Origin: Acidobacteriota bacterium | Lineage (GTDB): Bacteria; Acidobacteriota; Blastocatellia; Pyrinomonadales; Pyrinomonadaceae | Length of the DNA: 7,407 bases | Direction: 5' to 3' | NCBI GenBank assembly: GCA_013698055.1 | Contig: JACCVS010000814.1 | Span: forward strand, 1-7,407 | Translations under genes and position numbers: made by a program | Notes under the pieces: generated by a model | The model's database searches: none | Seen by the model: the letters and a program-made list of their open reading frames with translations, nothing else | What the model was told of the DNA's origin: nothing | Part shown: piece after piece, positions 5,408 through 7,407 of the stretch | Position numbering within the stretch: the first letter of the stretch is position 1 | How the letters are laid out: the number at the start of each line of letters is the position of its first letter

Positions 5408-6577
5408 TCAGTAACCGCGTAACTGCTCTCTGTAACCGTCGAAGTTGCGCCGCATCTCACCTAAAGAATCGCCACCGAACTTCTCGCGCATCGCGGAGGC
5501 CAGAACGAGCGCGACCATCGCTTCCCCGATCACGCCCGCCGCCGGAACCGCCGTGATGTCCGAACGCTCAAACGAAGCCGACTCTTCCTTTTTCGTGTCA
5601 ATGTCCACTGAGCGAAGAGCGCGGCGCAGTGTCGAAATTGGCTTGAGATGGCCGCGCACTCTTAATTCCTCGCCGTTGGTGATCCCGCCTTCGAGTCCGC
5701 CCGCGCGGTTGGTTTGACGGATGAACTGCTGGCTCGTTTCGTTGTAAGCGATCTCGTCATGGACTTCAGAGCCAGGGAGATTGCTCGCCTCTGCGCCCGC
5801 GCCAATGGCGACTGCCTTGACCGCCGGAATGGACATCACACTTTGCGCCAATCGCCCGTCGAGTTTCAAGTCCCACGCCGTGTGAGAGCCGAGGCCGGGC
5901 AATAGTCCACGCACGACGACCTCGAAGATGCCGCCGAGCGTATCGCCCTCGCGCCGCTTTTCGTCAATAAGTGCAACCATACGCGATTGCGCTTCCGCAT
6001 CTGCACAGCGCAGCGGCTCATCACCAGGGATGTTTGAGATTGCTTCCCATGAAAGTTCCAAAGGAGCATCGGGGATACCGCCGAGTTGGATGACGTGGCT
6101 GAGGATTTCAACACCGAAAGCGACGAGAAGCTGTTTTGCTAAAGCTCCGCAAGCGACTCGCGCCGCCGTCTCGCGCGCAGATGCCCTTTCCAGCACGTCT
6201 CGCAAATCCCGCGCACCGAATTTCTGCCCCCCCGCGAGGTCTGCGTGTCCCGGTCTCGGACGTTTCACGCGACGCGACTTCTCCGGTGGCGCATCAAGAG
6301 GCGCAACCGACATCACTTCAGTCCAGTTCGCCCAATCCTTGTTTTCAATCGTCAGTGCAAGCGGTGAGCCGAGCGTCAGGCCATGACGCACGCCGCTCAT
6401 AATCTCCACGCGGTCGCGCTCAATCTTCATTCGACCCCCGCGCCCATAGCCCCATTGCCTGCGCTCTAACTCATGGTTGATCTGCTCAACGTCAACGGGC
6501 AACCCGGCGGGCAAGCCTTCGAGGATGGCGACGAGAGCGCGTCCGTGTGATTCTCCGGCAGTCGTAAAACGGAACAT
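5408..6577 (-). CDS. aroC: Chorismate synthase
   Basis: This enzyme catalyses the last shikimate-pathway step, anti-1,4-elimination of phosphate from EPSP to give chorismate, using reduced FMN in the cytosol. The 389-residue length is normal and the signatures are complete: GESHGRALVAILEGLPAG (8-25) with His11, RRQWGYGRGGRM (39-50), RPGHADLAGGQKFG (108-121) with His111, RASARETAARVA (131-142), NRAGGLEGGITNG (290-302), and SDITAVPAAGVIGEAM (339-354). No flavin reductase domain is fused, so it is the monofunctional bacterial type that relies on externally reduced FMN. The ATG at 6575-6577 gives the standard N-terminus MFRFTTAGESHG. The Shine-Dalgarno sequence is weak (GGTGGG, nine bases upstream). 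It lies 61 bases after uvrB on the same strand with no strong terminator between, so read-through from uvrB is possible. No other shikimate gene is in view. Confidence 0.97.
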   Translation of the reverse strand: MFRFTTAGESHGRALVAILEGLPAGLPVDVEQINHELERRQWGYGRGGRMKIERDRVEIMSGVRHGLTLGSPLALTIENKDWANWTEVMSVAPLDAPPEKSRRVKRPRPGHADLAGGQKFGARDLRDVLERASARETAARVACGALAKQLLVAFGVEILSHVIQLGGIPDAPLELSWEAISNIPGDEPLRCADAEAQSRMVALIDEKRREGDTLGGIFEVVVRGLLPGLGSHTAWDLKLDGRLAQSVMSIPAVKAVAIGAGAEASNLPGSEVHDEIAYNETSQQFIRQTNRAGGLEGGITNGEELRVRGHLKPISTLRRALRSVDIDTKKEESASFERSDITAVPAAGVIGEAMVALVLASAMREKFGGDSLGEMRRNFDGYREQLRGY

Positions 6578-6638
6578 TTAGATTAGCCCACCAGCCACTT
6601 CAAAAAAGTTGTTTTTCATGAGCGCACTGAACTTTCGC

Positions 6639-7407
6639 TTAGATCATTTGTAGTTCGCGCTCGCGCAGGTACTTGATGCGGTCGCGCACTTCTGCCGCGC
6701 GCTCAAACTCAAAGCGTTTGGCGGCCTCGCGCATCTCAGCCTCCATCCGCGCGATGGTTTCTTTAATGTTCGCCCGCGTGTAATCGGAATATTCGTCGAG
6801 GTTGATGGGCACTTTGAAGTAATCGGCTTCGTAGGCCGTGACGAGCGTGGCCTCGATTGGCTTGATGATTGTCTGCGGCGTGATGCCGTGTTCCAGATTG
6901 TAGGCTTCCTGAATCACCCGGCGGCGCTCGGTTTCGCCTATCGCCCGACGCATTGAATCCGTGATTTTGTCGGCGTAGAGAATCGCCGTGCCGCTCGCAT
7001 GTCGCGCCGCACGCCCCATAGTTTGAATCAACGAACGCTCGGAGCGCAGGAACCCTTCTTTGTCCGCGTCGAGAATGGCGACAAGGGAGACTTCAGGCAA
7101 ATCCAAGCCTTCGCGCAAAAGGTTGATGCCGACTAAAACGTCGAACTCCCCGCGCCGCAAATCGCGCAGGATTTTGATTCTTTCCAGCGTCTCGATGTCC
7201 GAATGCAGATAACGCACGCGCACGCCGACCTCTGCGAAGTATTCCGTCAAATCTTCGGACATTTTCTTCGTCAGGGTCGTGACCAGCACGCGCTCGTTAC
7301 GCTCTGCCCGCACGCGACACTCTTCCAGAAGATTATCAATCTGCCCTTTGACGGGTCGCACCTCGACGACAGGGTCCATCAGTCCCGTCGGGCGAATGAT
7401 CTGCTCC
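6639..7407 (-). CDS. uvrB: Excinuclease ABC subunit UvrB, C-terminal part (cut by window edge)
   Basis: UvrB is the DNA-damage-verifying helicase-like subunit of nucleotide excision repair; it is loaded by UvrA and recruits UvrC. The frame stays open through 7407. The residues before the Met at 7377-7379 read EQIIRPTGL, a conserved UvrB segment, so that Met is internal and the gene's 5' part is outside the window. About 255 residues are seen of a family of about 670. Counting from that Met, the helicase C-terminal motifs include RVLVTTLTKKMSEDL (30-44), RYLHSDIETLERI (56-68), GINLLREGLDLPE (84-96), ILDADKEGFLRS (102-113) and RSLIQTMGRAARH (115-127). A UVR domain, which contacts UvrC, closes the protein (about 207-241, with FEFERAAEVRDRIKYLR). 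The linker to the UVR domain is of usual size. The stop is TAA at 6639-6641. aroC follows 61 bases downstream. Confidence 0.97.
   Translation of the reverse strand, partial: EQIIRPTGLMDPVVEVRPVKGQIDNLLEECRVRAERNERVLVTTLTKKMSEDLTEYFAEVGVRVRYLHSDIETLERIKILRDLRRGEFDVLVGINLLREGLDLPEVSLVAILDADKEGFLRSERSLIQTMGRAARHASGTAILYADKITDSMRRAIGETERRRVIQEAYNLEHGITPQTIIKPIEATLVTAYEADYFKVPINLDEYSDYTRANIKETIARMEAEMREAAKRFEFERAAEVRDRIKYLRERELQMI

Noticed and set aside
5928..6386. Plus-strand frame of 152 codons opposite aroC
   Set aside because: Ser/Arg/Pro-rich antisense shadow of a complete chorismate synthase.
6605..6635. AAAGTT/AACTTT dyad between uvrB and aroC, close to an A/T-only run
   Set aside because: A/T-only 6-bp stem with a 19-base loop; too weak to call a terminator.
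1..7407. CRISPR arrays, insertion sequences, tRNA or rRNA genes, toxin-antitoxin or defence genes
   Set aside because: No spaced direct repeats, no transposase or terminal inverted repeats, no tRNA-like fold and no defence-family motifs were seen on either strand.

Overview
The window reads as ordinary chromosomal DNA from a free-living bacterium of moderate to fairly high G+C. A hand count of sample lines gives roughly 55% in the housekeeping genes and clearly less in one small gene and in the divergent intergenic region. The gene set is bacterial: peptide deformylase, UvrB, chorismate synthase and a RocA-type P5C dehydrogenase. The small orphan proteins and the general style recall Acidobacteriota of the Blastocatellia/Pyrinomonadales type. 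That placement is an impression from memory and was not tested.

Layout from left to right. Five genes lie on the minus strand, so they are transcribed from about 4190 down to 68: a SAM-dependent methyltransferase (3182-4189), peptide deformylase def (2500-3012), a small Ser/Gly/Asn-rich probable lipoprotein (2055-2357), a 94-residue conserved-looking protein of unknown function (1745-2029), and 1-pyrroline-5-carboxylate dehydrogenase (68-1660). A strong intrinsic terminator (2431-2473) lies after def and splits this run into two transcription blocks. An AT-rich divergent region of 315 bases (4190-4504) separates the methyltransferase from the only plus-strand gene, a six-helix membrane protein made of three DUF1206 repeats (4505-5371). 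That gene converges across 36 bases with aroC (5408-6577, minus). Upstream of aroC lies the C-terminal part of uvrB (6639 to beyond 7407, minus), which is cut by the window edge.

Functions are mixed: proline/glutamate catabolism, co-translational N-terminal processing, aromatic amino acid synthesis and nucleotide excision repair. They do not form one pathway. Nothing here amounts to a defence system, mobile element, CRISPR array, RNA gene or biosynthetic cluster. The less ordinary points are the low-GC orphan gene next to the low-complexity lipoprotein, a hairpin in the def leader that bears on the choice of start codon, the def-fmt pairing being absent, an unassigned N-terminal half in the methyltransferase, and small dyads in the divergent region. 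I found no convincing undescribed system.
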